Source of the DNA: SIG205 sp045545595
Lineage (GTDB): Bacteria; Bacillota_I; Bacilli_A; RF39; UBA660
Assembly (NCBI GenBank): GCA_045545595.1
Contig: JAZQBG010000003.1
Span: forward strand, 62,001-126,000
Reading direction: 5' to 3'
Length of the DNA stretch: 64,000 nt
The notes beneath the pieces are model-generated. The model was not told where the DNA came from and ran no database searches. It saw nothing but the letters and a program-made list of their open reading frames with translations. Positions within the stretch are counted from its first letter, which is position 1, and every line of letters begins with the position of its first letter. Positions 1 to 7,853 of the stretch are shown here, one piece after another. The translations under genes were made by a program, and so were the position numbers.

Positions 1-673
1 TAACAGTATTAGTAACAACAGGATAACCTTTTTCTATTGCATATTTGATATTTTCTATTGTTTTATCAAATGTATTTTTACCTCTGATTTTTTCGTGATT
101 TTCCTTCAAACCATCTACACTAACATAAAATAATAATTTTGATTTGTCTTTAATTCTCTTATCTATTTTATTTAATACATTCTTTAATAATAATGCATTA
201 GTAAATATATCAACTTTTATATCATTAATTAATAATTTTTCAATAACTTTCTCTATACCTTTGTAAGTCAAACATTCTCCACCTGACAACGTAACTTCCA
301 TCACATTAGAATCAATAATGGTATTAGTTATTTCCATTACTTTTTCAAAATCTAATTCAAAACCATTTAGTTTTCCTAAGTAACAATGTTTACATCTTAA
401 ATTACATTTATTTGTAATTTTCCATTGAATTTTTATAGGAGTGGTTAATTTCAAATTATCTTCATAATAATCTTTAGACAAAAGTTTACTTTCTATTTCT
501 TTATACATTAATTGAATCTCACTTTTTTTATATCCTAATTTTTTGGATATATCATCAATGTCAACTTTACTATCAAAAGCTTCCAACAGATCATATGTCA
601 AATCATTTACAACATAATATTTACTATTCCATAAAATGAGATTTCTGTCTTTTGACAAATTTCTTTTTAACAT
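1..673 (-). CDS. Radical SAM enzyme with RRE-like N-terminus (partial, runs off window)
   Basis: Only the first 224 codons are inside the window; the 3' end lies beyond position 1. Residues 1-75 resemble a PqqD/RRE peptide-binding domain (a short strand pair, then the DLTYDLLEAF helix and a second helix), and are followed by the radical SAM cluster motif CNLRCKHCY, which binds a [4Fe-4S] cluster, and SGGE, which contacts SAM. Such enzymes bind a precursor peptide through the RRE and modify it by radical chemistry. The ATG overlaps the stop of the upstream radical SAM gene (TAATG), so the two are translationally coupled. The exact reaction cannot be told because the SPASM or C-terminal part is missing. 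Confidence 0.85.
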   Translation of the reverse strand, partial: MLKRNLSKDRNLILWNSKYYVVNDLTYDLLEAFDSKVDIDDISKKLGYKKSEIQLMYKEIESKLLSKDYYEDNLKLTTPIKIQWKITNKCNLRCKHCYLGKLNGFELDFEKVMEITNTIIDSNVMEVTLSGGECLTYKGIEKVIEKLLINDIKVDIFTNALLLKNVLNKIDKRIKDKSKLLFYVSVDGLKENHEKIRGKNTFDKTIENIKYAIEKGYPVVTNTV

Positions 674-1896
674 TATTCTACCTCCTTTATTATTTTATCC
701 CTATACAATGATAAAACAAAATCTTGACAATTATCTATTTGTGATGGTAAAACACCTTCATTTAATTTTGTAATAATATCAATTGCTTGTTTATTATATT
801 TTCTTGGTGGATTTGATAAACTTATATAATTGTTATTTTCTTTTCTCAACAGCGATATATTTACAATCATTTTTTTATTTTTTATTTCATTCCATAACTC
901 ATTTTTATAGAGATTAACATTATAATCATTAAATTTAGAAATATCTTTTGATAATTCAATTTTACAGCCACATCTACATTTAGATAAATTTTTACATGAT
1001 TTGCAATATAATGGAATCCAATCAAATTTTCGATATTCTTCTAATTTTTTTTGATGCCAAATTTTCTTAAATGATTGTTTTTTTATATTTCCTAATTTAG
1101 TTGTAGAACTAGGACAGATTTTTACTTCACCATCACAATTTATGCTACCAAATAAATAACCAGCACCACAACCATGAGATAAATATTCTAATTCTTCATT
1201 CAATAAACAAGGAGTCATACAATCATTTATTCCAAAATTATATCCTTGATTTTTTAATTCAGATAATGTATTTGCAAACATACTTATATTAATTGAACAT
1301 TTATTTTTCTTTCCAACTCCAATATTATTATATTTTGAAAATGATACTTCAACATTAAGTTTTTTTGCCAAATCCAATACATTTTTCATTTCTGAAATAT
1401 TTTGATTTTCATTCATTACTGTATAATTAATTTTTGCATTAGTATATTTTGTTGTTAATTTTATATTTTTAATCAAATTGTCATAATTATCTCTGTTGGT
1501 TAAATAATTATGAGTTTTTCTACTTCCATGTAATGAAAAACACACACACATTAACTTATCCAATAAATCTTCATGTTTACTAATTAAAGACCCATTAGTC
1601 AAAACAGTTTGCCTAATCCCTAAAGTATTCGCAAATTCCACTATATCTTTAAATTTCGGATGCAACATAGGTTCGCCACCAGTATAATAAACATCATAAA
1701 TATTATTCTTTTTCAATTCTAATAAAATGTTCTTTATCAAATCAATTGAAATAAAATTTTTATTTTTTTCATCTACCGAACAAAATTTACAATTAAAATT
1801 ACAAGCATCTGTTAGTTCTATATATACATATAATGGTAAATCTAAAGTATTCAAATTTACTTTATTGTTATATCCCACTATCTCATATTTTATCAT
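673..1896 (-). CDS. Radical SAM/SPASM enzyme, probable peptide maturase
   Basis: A 407-residue protein. Cys32, Cys36 and Cys39 form the CxxxCxxC motif of the radical SAM TIM barrel, and GGEP follows near residue 74. The C-terminal third (about 240-320) is Cys-rich, with GCGAG, CPSS and a CKSCKNLSKCRCGCK stretch, as in SPASM domains that bind auxiliary iron-sulfur clusters. SPASM enzymes commonly cross-link or oxidise ribosomal peptides. The gene start overlaps the end of the 46-residue peptide gene by 14 bases, and its stop overlaps the next radical SAM start. It probably works with its operon partners on that peptide; the reaction type is unknown. Confidence 0.88.
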   Translation of the reverse strand: MIKYEIVGYNNKVNLNTLDLPLYVYIELTDACNFNCKFCSVDEKNKNFISIDLIKNILLELKKNNIYDVYYTGGEPMLHPKFKDIVEFANTLGIRQTVLTNGSLISKHEDLLDKLMCVCFSLHGSRKTHNYLTNRDNYDNLIKNIKLTTKYTNAKINYTVMNENQNISEMKNVLDLAKKLNVEVSFSKYNNIGVGKKNKCSINISMFANTLSELKNQGYNFGINDCMTPCLLNEELEYLSHGCGAGYLFGSINCDGEVKICPSSTTKLGNIKKQSFKKIWHQKKLEEYRKFDWIPLYCKSCKNLSKCRCGCKIELSKDISKFNDYNVNLYKNELWNEIKNKKMIVNISLLRKENNNYISLSNPPRKYNKQAIDIITKLNEGVLPSQIDNCQDFVLSLYRDKIIKEVE

Positions 1897-2023
1897 TTTT
1901 TTTATCCTTTATTTTTTTATCTACTTGAACGATTCTACACTGTGTCATTTCTGGTTTTAATTCTTTTAAATAGATTAATTCTTTGATTTTATTTTTCTTT
2001 TTAAATATATTTTTTAATTGCAT
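1883..2023 (-). CDS. Candidate 46-residue RiPP precursor peptide
   Basis: A small gene not picked up as a long ORF. It starts at ATG 2023 behind a strong GGAGG (TTTGGAGGTAGTT) eight or nine bases upstream and ends at TGA 1883-1885, inside the next radical SAM gene. The product begins MQLKNIFKKK, has a basic and helical N-terminal half, and near residue 25 contains EMTQCRIVQVDKK with a single Cys, then a lysine-rich tail. Position between two radical SAM genes, a good ribosome site and tight overlap are typical of a RiPP precursor. The core residues are not known; no recognised RiPP core motif (double Gly, KxxxW, repeated TQQ) is present. It could instead be a small accessory protein. Confidence 0.65.
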   Translation of the reverse strand: MQLKNIFKKKNKIKELIYLKELKPEMTQCRIVQVDKKIKDKKNDKI

Positions 2024-2036
2024 AACTACCTCCAAA

Positions 2037-3656
2037 CTACCCTTTAAAATTTAGACTATATACTTTTCTATCTAAAAACAAATATTCAGATCTGTATAAA
2101 ATTTTATTTCTTATTATGGAAAAATTTTTAATTTTTTTCGTATTATTAAATTTTTCAATAATTTTACTATATAAATTATAATTATCATTATTTTTTCTGT
2201 ATATTAAATTTAAATCTACTTCTTCATTTAATTTACTATCATTAACTATTTTTGAATTTCTCATATAGCTAAATATTCCTAATCCAAAAGTATCTATATA
2301 TTTAAACTTAGTTATAAACCTTAAGGTTCTAAATATATTAAAGATATTTTCAGTAGGATAACCAATCATAAAAGTCGCTGATACTGATATACCTGCTTCA
2401 TAAAAGTTTTTCATCACTTTTTTAGCTATGTTTAAATCTATCTGTTTATTCATATCTTCTAAAATTCTTTTATTATATGATTCTATTCCGAACGAGATTT
2501 CTCTGCATCCACTCTTATATAATAATTCAGCCACTTTATTATCCAATAGTTTTGAATCTATTCTTGTTTCTACCATCCATTTAATCTTAATATTATTTTC
2601 TATTAAAAAATTTGCTACTTTAATTAATATCTCAGGTGGAACACATTCATCTACAAAATAAATTGCCTCTATATTTTGTTCTTGATACATTTTTTTTATT
2701 AACATAAAAATTTTATCTAAATCATACTTTGCGTATCCATTATAATAAAAATATCTAGAACAAAAATTGCATTTTGAATGATAACATCCATAATTTAGAG
2801 TAAGAGGAATTAATTTTAAATTAGATATATAATCTTCTAGATTTAAATCATTAAATGATGGGACATATAAATCTTTTTTATATTTTGTACAATTAATTAT
2901 TTTATTTTCTTTGACTTTATTATTTCTTTTAATAATTGTATTAGGTATATTTATATCATGATTATCATTAAAATACTCAATTAAATCTATAAGATATTTA
3001 TATTCTCCAAAAAGTATGATTCCATCAATACAATCACATTTGTTCATCAATTCGTCAGCATTTTTTACAATATGAGTTATATAATCTCCACCAAAAATCA
3101 CTTTAGAACTCGGATTATTACTTTTAATTTTTTTTGCAAATCTAATTGCATATGGTAACTGAAAAGGAAATTGAATAGATAAATAATAAATATTTTTTTG
3201 TTCTCCTTTTTGTATTTTTAATACACTATCAAATAAATCATTGTTTTTCTTAAATGCAAAATCCAAAACATCATCTATAGTATTTATTTTTACTTTAAAA
3301 TCTAAACCTTTACGAGTCCAATTAATATTAAAACAATTACTATATATATTCAAATATTTTAATAAATCCGCATTTGCCTTTATTATTTTTTTTGAATTTA
3401 TTTTTTTTGTTTTAAAAACGCTAATAGTTTTGTCAATATTTTTAATTATTTGTTTTTCTTCTTGACTTAGTGATATATAATTTTTTGGTAGTTTTTTATT
3501 TATATAACTGCTATTTACACATTTCTTAAGGAATTCAATTGATAAATCTTTTTGCTTAGATAATATATTATTTTGTTCTAGATAACCTTTTATAAGAGGA
3601 ACACTAATATTCGGAGCGTTAAATGCTACACCAGGTAACGTATATAAATAAATCAT
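2037..3656 (-). CDS. B12-binding-type radical SAM protein
   Basis: A 539-residue protein with an N-terminal Rossmann-like region (about 150-235, with FGGDYITH) of the kind that binds cobalamin in class B radical SAM enzymes, followed by a radical SAM domain. Its cluster cysteines are Cys291, Cys296 and Cys299 (CYHSKCNFC, the Cx4Cx2C variant). The FGIESYN and GYPTE segments also fit this family. Members methylate unactivated carbons or rearrange their substrates; several mature RiPPs. The classical DxHxxG cobalamin motif is not obvious, so B12 use is inference. Start ATG 3656 overlaps the aminotransferase stop (ATGA), and the peptide gene follows after 13 bases. Confidence 0.85.
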   Translation of the reverse strand: MIYLYTLPGVAFNAPNISVPLIKGYLEQNNILSKQKDLSIEFLKKCVNSSYINKKLPKNYISLSQEEKQIIKNIDKTISVFKTKKINSKKIIKANADLLKYLNIYSNCFNINWTRKGLDFKVKINTIDDVLDFAFKKNNDLFDSVLKIQKGEQKNIYYLSIQFPFQLPYAIRFAKKIKSNNPSSKVIFGGDYITHIVKNADELMNKCDCIDGIILFGEYKYLIDLIEYFNDNHDINIPNTIIKRNNKVKENKIINCTKYKKDLYVPSFNDLNLEDYISNLKLIPLTLNYGCYHSKCNFCSRYFYYNGYAKYDLDKIFMLIKKMYQEQNIEAIYFVDECVPPEILIKVANFLIENNIKIKWMVETRIDSKLLDNKVAELLYKSGCREISFGIESYNKRILEDMNKQIDLNIAKKVMKNFYEAGISVSATFMIGYPTENIFNIFRTLRFITKFKYIDTFGLGIFSYMRNSKIVNDSKLNEEVDLNLIYRKNNDNYNLYSKIIEKFNNTKKIKNFSIIRNKILYRSEYLFLDRKVYSLNFKG

Positions 3657-4636
3657 TTTAATATTTCCTTTATTCTAGCGATTACAACATTGGAAAATTT
3701 TTCATTATTAACCCATATCTTAATAAACGGCACTACTTCATTAAATTTTTGAATTCCAGCTAAATCATTTAAATTATTATATACTTCTTCCATTAATTCC
3801 TTATCATCAAAGATTATTGAAATAAAGTTTGCAGATGATTTTATAACTTGAATTTGTGTTTCATTTTTTAAATTATTATATATTAAGTCCCTATTTTGTT
3901 TTATATATTCTCTGGTTTCAACAAATGCTTTTAAGATTTTTGGATCTTTTAATAATTCACAAAAGAACCTTTCAGAATAAGAAGAAACAGAATGTGGTGG
4001 TATTATTGTATTTCTCATACCAGTTATTTCTTTTTTTGTTATCATATACCCTGTTCTATATCCTGATGCTAAAAATTTCTTTGAAAATGATCTTAATAAT
4101 ATTATTCTTTCGCTTTTTAAGCATAAGTCTAACATTCCTTTTTCATCATTTGAATAATCAACATAAGCTTCATCTATTATTAGAGTACCATTAAAAATTT
4201 CCAATATCTCTTTTATTTGCTTTTTTGAAAATATCTCACCAGAAAACCATCTTGGTGAAGAAATACATAATAAATCATTTTCGTTTGATTTCTTTTTTTT
4301 CAAACTACTTATAAACTCATCCGTCGTAATTCCTTTTATATTTATTATTTTCTTTTCTGCTAAATCCGCTGTCCTTTTATATAATGCAAACTCTATTTCT
4401 GATAAAAAAATCTTATTCCAACATTTTAATCCTACAACTGTTCCTATAAATTGACTGCTACCAGCACCAACATAAATATATTCTCTTTTAATGTTTAAAT
4501 AATTGGAAATTGCTATTACTAACGGATCTTCTAACGGATATGCTAAATTATAATTGAAATCTCCATTAGCTATACGCTTAAAATTTTTTTGTTCCCATTT
4601 TCTTAATAGTTTATTATTTTGCCAAACTGACGCCAT
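3653..4636 (-). CDS. PLP-dependent class I/II aminotransferase (HisC/CobD-like)
   Basis: A fold-type I PLP enzyme of 327 residues. Visible motifs are the LIIDEAYVDY segment, whose Asp contacts the PLP nitrogen, SFSKKF, whose Lys should form the Schiff base, and GYRTGYM. These match histidinol-phosphate aminotransferase and threonine-phosphate decarboxylase relatives. An ATG lies 10 codons further upstream, but ATG 4636 is preferred because AAGAAGGGGGA precedes it and it overlaps the methyltransferase stop (TAATG). Isolated HisC homologues in peptide or antibiotic clusters act on small amines or modified residues; the substrate here is unknown. Second gene of the operon. Confidence 0.85.
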   Translation of the reverse strand: MASVWQNNKLLRKWEQKNFKRIANGDFNYNLAYPLEDPLVIAISNYLNIKREYIYVGAGSSQFIGTVVGLKCWNKIFLSEIEFALYKRTADLAEKKIINIKGITTDEFISSLKKKKSNENDLLCISSPRWFSGEIFSKKQIKEILEIFNGTLIIDEAYVDYSNDEKGMLDLCLKSERIILLRSFSKKFLASGYRTGYMITKKEITGMRNTIIPPHSVSSYSERFFCELLKDPKILKAFVETREYIKQNRDLIYNNLKNETQIQVIKSSANFISIIFDDKELMEEVYNNLNDLAGIQKFNEVVPFIKIWVNNEKFSNVVIARIKEILK

Positions 4637-5394
4637 TATAAATCCCCCTTCTTTACAACAACACACATTGAATTTTCAAATTCTGGAATATCAGTGGAAA
4701 TCCATTTTTGTTCTATTTTCAATCCATTGTTTAAAATTTCACATTCTAAATGTTCCCAATTTACTATTTTACAAGAAGTTGCAGCAATTTCAATTTCAGT
4801 ATCATTATTCATAACAGTTCTCTTTGTATTCTTAAATGCATCATCTATATTAGAAACATATTCTCGATTTCCATCGCCCAATACACAGATTAAAGAAATT
4901 CCATCATTTTTTAAATGTTCTCTTACAAATGATAAAAATTTATTTCTGTGTTCATCCAATACAAACATGTGTAATACTGCTATAGAATAAATAAAATCAA
5001 ATTTACAATTCATTTTATCATTTATTAAATCAAACTGTTTAAAATATTTTTTATACTTATAATTAGATAATTCATTGCATTTCTCTATAACTGTACTAGA
5101 ATAATCAACAGCCATTACATTATATCCAGCATCAAGTAAACAGATTGAGTCTCTCCCTTCACCACAACCCAAATCTAATATTTTACTTTTTTTATTTATT
5201 TTGTATTGATTTATAATTTCAACAACATCAGGAGTATTTTCTTTTGCAGACCAAAGCATATTATTTTCATAAACTTGAGAATATCTCTTTTCATAAGCTT
5301 TATAATAATTTGCTTCTATAACATTATTTTCCCAATTACGAAACTCTTTTTCAGATACACCTCTTGATTCACAAAATTCATCTTTTTTCATCAT
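4636..5394 (-). CDS. SAM-dependent class I methyltransferase
   Basis: A 252-residue protein with the Rossmann SAM motif ILDLGCGEGRDS at about residue 71, followed by VMAVDYSS (motif II acidic residue) and a FDFIYSIAVLH motif IV. It resembles small-molecule or peptide methyltransferases of the TehB/Methyltransf_25 type. It is the first gene of the operon and follows AGGAGGTCTAATGATG; either of two tandem ATGs (5394 or 5391) may be used, with the second better spaced. Target unknown; co-transcription with radical SAM genes and an aminotransferase suggests tailoring of the same product. Confidence 0.85.
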   Translation of the reverse strand: MMKKDEFCESRGVSEKEFRNWENNVIEANYYKAYEKRYSQVYENNMLWSAKENTPDVVEIINQYKINKKSKILDLGCGEGRDSICLLDAGYNVMAVDYSSTVIEKCNELSNYKYKKYFKQFDLINDKMNCKFDFIYSIAVLHMFVLDEHRNKFLSFVREHLKNDGISLICVLGDGNREYVSNIDDAFKNTKRTVMNNDTEIEIAATSCKIVNWEHLECEILNNGLKIEQKWISTDIPEFENSMCVVVKKGDL

Positions 5395-5506
5395 TAGACC
5401 TCCTGTTTTTCATAAAAAAGGGGACATGAAAGCACGAATGCTTGCCATGTCCCATATTCGATATTCCATATTGCAATTAATTAGGGCAAACACCCTGTCA
5501 AAATCG
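5395..5506 (-). promoter_or_regulatory. Attenuator-like leader of the radical SAM operon
   Basis: The roughly 110-base leader contains a strong hairpin at 5421-5453 (GGGACATG paired with CATGTCCC, with an inner AAGCA/TGCTT stem) followed by six T residues on the minus strand, which is an intrinsic terminator ahead of the first ribosome site. Upstream bases GTTTGCC (5485-5491) can pair with GGCAAGC (5440-5446), which would break the terminator. This two-state arrangement suggests a riboswitch or another attenuation control. I cannot match it to a known riboswitch class. Confidence 0.6.
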
Positions 5507-5512
5507 CATTTT

Positions 5513-5541
5513 ATTATACAATTATTTCTTTTGTTTGTCAA
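5513..5541 (-). promoter_or_regulatory. SigA-type promoter of the radical SAM operon
   Basis: Consensus TTGACA (5536-5541) and TATAAT (5513-5518) on the minus strand are separated by exactly 17 bases. Transcription would start near 5506 and read through the attenuator-like leader into the methyltransferase gene. Confidence 0.85.
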
Positions 5542-5557
5542 TTATTTTACAGCAAAA

Positions 5558-5577
5558 AAACAACAAAGTTGTTTGTT
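5558..5577. promoter_or_regulatory. Candidate operator dyad upstream of the radical SAM operon promoter
   Basis: The sequence AAACAACAAAGTTGTTTGTT is an imperfect palindrome 16 bases upstream of the -35 box. It matches 17 of 20 positions of the dyad at 5952-5971 (read in reverse complement). The XRE gene lies between the two, so this is a plausible operator for that regulator. Confidence 0.5.
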
Positions 5578-5682
5578 TTCTTGCAATAACCAGCATTTAT
5601 CGTAAAAAAAATTGATGTTTTATAAACATATCATAATAGAAATATCACACAAAATTTATTTGTGTTATAATTAAAATGTGAT

Positions 5683-5898
5683 TTATTTTCTACGATTTAC
5701 TAATAACAATGAAGGATCAACGTTTAATCCTTTTGCTACTTTTTCAATTGTGTCAATAGTCACTTTTCTATTAGTTCTTTCAATATCGCCGATATAGTTG
5801 GTACTTAAATCTGATAATTCAGCTAATTTTTCTTGTGAAATTTTTAATTGTTTTCTGTAAAATTTCACATTACTTCTAAAAATTTGCCTTAATGTCAT
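5683..5898 (-). CDS. XRE-family helix-turn-helix regulator
   Basis: A 71-residue protein that is essentially one XRE/Cro-type HTH domain (LKISQEKLAELSDLSTNYIG, then IEKVAKGLNVDPSLLL). Start ATG 5898 is chosen because AAGGAGG sits ten bases upstream; a second ATG three codons earlier is too close to it. It is flanked by matching dyads at 5558-5577 and 5952-5971, so it probably represses or activates the radical SAM operon to its left and the divergent gene pair to its right. That link is inferred from site positions only. Confidence 0.85.
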   Translation of the reverse strand: MTLRQIFRSNVKFYRKQLKISQEKLAELSDLSTNYIGDIERTNRKVTIDTIEKVAKGLNVDPSLLLVNRRK

Positions 5899-5951
5899 TT
5901 TTATCATACCTCCTTGTATATAATATGGTATGATTTTTTTAAAAATATAAC

Positions 5952-5971
5952 AACCAACAACTTTGGTGGTT
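5952..5971. promoter_or_regulatory. Operator-like dyad between XRE gene and divergent gene pair
   Basis: AACCAACAACTTTGGTGGTT is an imperfect 20-bp palindrome (8 of 10 symmetric pairs) in the divergent intergenic space. Eighteen of its bases (5952-5969) recur perfectly inverted at 7083-7100. Confidence 0.55.
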
Positions 5972-5988
5972 AGTTAGGAGATGGTATA

Positions 5989-6288
5989 ATGAAATTTGAC
6001 CAATACAGTAATAGTTTTGCAAAAAAAATTATTAGAGAGAATATAAACAACTTTATAGAATTAAATAATAAGTATAAATCAAATGGATTTGAATTTTATT
6101 TAAAAGATAATTTAATAGAAATAATATATAATAACAATAATTATACTTTACTTGCAATAAAAGAGAAATCAAACATATATTGGAAAATAAAATATTCAAA
6201 TAAAATCAAATATAAAGTAAAAATTGATAATTGTACTGATTCTATTGAAGCGATAATTGATTTTATTAGTAAACAAAGGAGATTGTAA
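5989..6288 (+). CDS. Hypothetical protein, first gene of a two-gene unit
   Basis: A 99-residue Asn/Lys/Ile-rich protein with no recognised domain; it begins MKFDQYSNSF and has alternating strand-like segments in the middle. AGGAG lies nine bases upstream of the ATG. Its stop TAA abuts the ATG of the next gene with no gap, so the two are co-translated. Such tight small-plus-larger pairs next to an XRE regulator are often toxin-antitoxin or immunity modules, but nothing in the sequence proves that. Confidence 0.7.
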   Translation: MKFDQYSNSFAKKIIRENINNFIELNNKYKSNGFEFYLKDNLIEIIYNNNNYTLLAIKEKSNIYWKIKYSNKIKYKVKIDNCTDSIEAIIDFISKQRRL

Positions 6289-7038
6289 ATGAAAGAAAAA
6301 TTGGATGTTAGAAAACCATTATTAAAAAGAACATTAAATGAAACAAATATTAATTTAACATATATTCATTTAATATCAAAATTAATAAATGAAAATAAAA
6401 TTGATAATTTAATATATAGAATTACTAATCAAAAAACAGTTATAAACCCTAATAGTAATAATAAAAAATATTATGACGCAAATGAACAATTTTTAGTATT
6501 AATTAATAACTTCATTTCCTATTTTAAATCCAACTTCTATTTTATAGACATTGAATTTAATTATATTATTGAATCTTTGCTAAAAAATAGTAATCCAAGT
6601 ATGACAAAATTTCTATTAAGCAAAAACTATATTGGTAATAATGATTTTATTGATTATTTTAATTATAATTTAAACAGATTAATAACATTTAATTTTTATA
6701 AAAATTTAAAGTTTCTTAGTAAACATTCAAAAATAATAAATCAATTTTTTAAAAATAAAAAATTAAATATCAATATAAACTTAATTAATACATCTGATGG
6801 ATTAGATAGATTACTTAAATATTTAAAAATGTTATGTATTGCAAATGTAAAAAATATAAACCATGTACTATTATTTGAAAATATTAATGTTTATATTACA
6901 GATATGCAACAAAAAAGACCTGATGCAAATAAAGAGACTGTATATAATGATGTTATAAATTATTTTGTAAGGGAATGGGAAAACATTATTGATAACTATT
7001 TAAAAAATGAGGAACTTATTTTTAAATTTTTCCAATAA
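6289..7038 (+). CDS. Hypothetical protein, second gene of a two-gene unit
   Basis: A 249-residue, very Asn/Lys-rich, predicted mostly helical protein; no membrane segments or known motifs are seen. It starts directly after the stop of the 99-residue gene, and GGAG lies in the end of that gene (AAAGGAGATTGTAA). The pair is bracketed by an 18-bp perfect inverted repeat. Function unknown. Confidence 0.7.
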   Translation: MKEKLDVRKPLLKRTLNETNINLTYIHLISKLINENKIDNLIYRITNQKTVINPNSNNKKYYDANEQFLVLINNFISYFKSNFYFIDIEFNYIIESLLKNSNPSMTKFLLSKNYIGNNDFIDYFNYNLNRLITFNFYKNLKFLSKHSKIINQFFKNKKLNININLINTSDGLDRLLKYLKMLCIANVKNINHVLLFENINVYITDMQQKRPDANKETVYNDVINYFVREWENIIDNYLKNEELIFKFFQ

Positions 7039-7042
7039 AAAA

Positions 7043-7058
7043 GGAGAATAAATTCTCC
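7043..7058. terminator. Hairpin between convergent genes
   Basis: GGAGAATAAATTCTCC is a perfect 16-bp palindrome. Read on the minus strand it is followed by six T residues, so it can end transcription of the receiver-like gene at 7123-7758, and it may also stop the plus-strand pair. Confidence 0.6.
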
Positions 7059-7082
7059 AAATTCTTATTATAAATTACAATT

Positions 7083-7100
7083 CCACCAAAGTTGTTGGTT
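7083..7100. repeat. Inverted copy of the dyad at 5952-5969
   Basis: CCACCAAAGTTGTTGGTT is the exact reverse complement of 5952-5969. It lies in the gap between convergent genes, where an operator would be unusual, so the pair of repeats could also mark the ends of a small cassette. Confidence 0.8.
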
Positions 7101-7122
7101 ATGAAAAAGTTAAAAAAATGAA

Positions 7123-7758
7123 TTATTTAAATAATAGTTCTTTCATAACTTCTTCAGCTTGTTTTTGTGTTAACATTTTTTCTAAATAGCCATCAAAACC
7201 TCTACTTAAAAATTTAGATTTTTGTCCTGTTGATACAGTTAATACAACAATAGGAGTTGAAAAGTTTTCTCTTTCTTTTAAAGTATGTAAAACATCAATA
7301 CCATCACAACTATTTTTATATATATTATTAGTAACAATGACATCATAAGTATTTTCATTAATAACTTTTTTGATCATATCATCACCAGATTGAACAGTAT
7401 CAACTTCAAACCCTAAACTCAAAAAGATTTTTCTCGTATGACTTAACATTTCATGCACATAATCCCCAATTAATACTTTTTTTCCTTTAAAAGTATTTTT
7501 CTGTTTGATTTTTTCGTTATTTAAGACTAATGGTTCTTTTTTTAATTTTTCTAGTTCTTGTTGTTTTAGAAAACTTATTTCTTTATCTAAAATATCAATT
7601 TCTGCCATCGCATTATCTCTATCTTGTTCAGCTAAATCACAATTTCTACTGTATTCATCTGCCTTTTCAATTGCTTCTTTTGACTTTTCAAATAAATTAA
7701 TACAAACACAAACTAAAATCATAATTATAACAATAAGAATTGCTATTATTGTTTCCAT
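7123..7758 (-). CDS. Membrane-anchored protein with degenerate response-regulator receiver domain
   Basis: 211 residues: an N-terminal membrane helix (about 3-24), a coiled coil (about 25-75), then a CheY-like receiver fold (about 95-211). The receiver keeps KVLIGDYV, the conserved Thr (IVVLTVSTG) and Lys (YLEKML), but the phosphoacceptor position of the third strand reads VIVTNN, with Asn in place of Asp. It therefore probably cannot be phosphorylated and may act as a constitutive protein-binding module at the membrane. It stands alone, with no histidine kinase nearby. Confidence 0.75.
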   Translation of the reverse strand: METIIAILIVIIMILVCVCINLFEKSKEAIEKADEYSRNCDLAEQDRDNAMAEIDILDKEISFLKQQELEKLKKEPLVLNNEKIKQKNTFKGKKVLIGDYVHEMLSHTRKIFLSLGFEVDTVQSGDDMIKKVINENTYDVIVTNNIYKNSCDGIDVLHTLKERENFSTPIVVLTVSTGQKSKFLSRGFDGYLEKMLTQKQAEEVMKELLFK

Positions 7759-7853
7759 AATTACCTCTTTCTTTTTACTACAACTGTATAAAAGACTTAA
7801 ATTATTCCAATCTATATAATATAATATGTGATTTAAAGATTGGAGGCGTTATT

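Noticed and set aside
1727..1960. Plus-strand frame of 77 codons
   Set aside because: Antisense to a well-supported radical SAM gene; low-complexity Phe/Ile product and no ribosome site.
3653..4666. Aminotransferase start at 4666
   Set aside because: No ribosome site and a 30-base overlap with the methyltransferase gene; ATG 4636 has AAGAAGGGGGA and the coupled TAATG.
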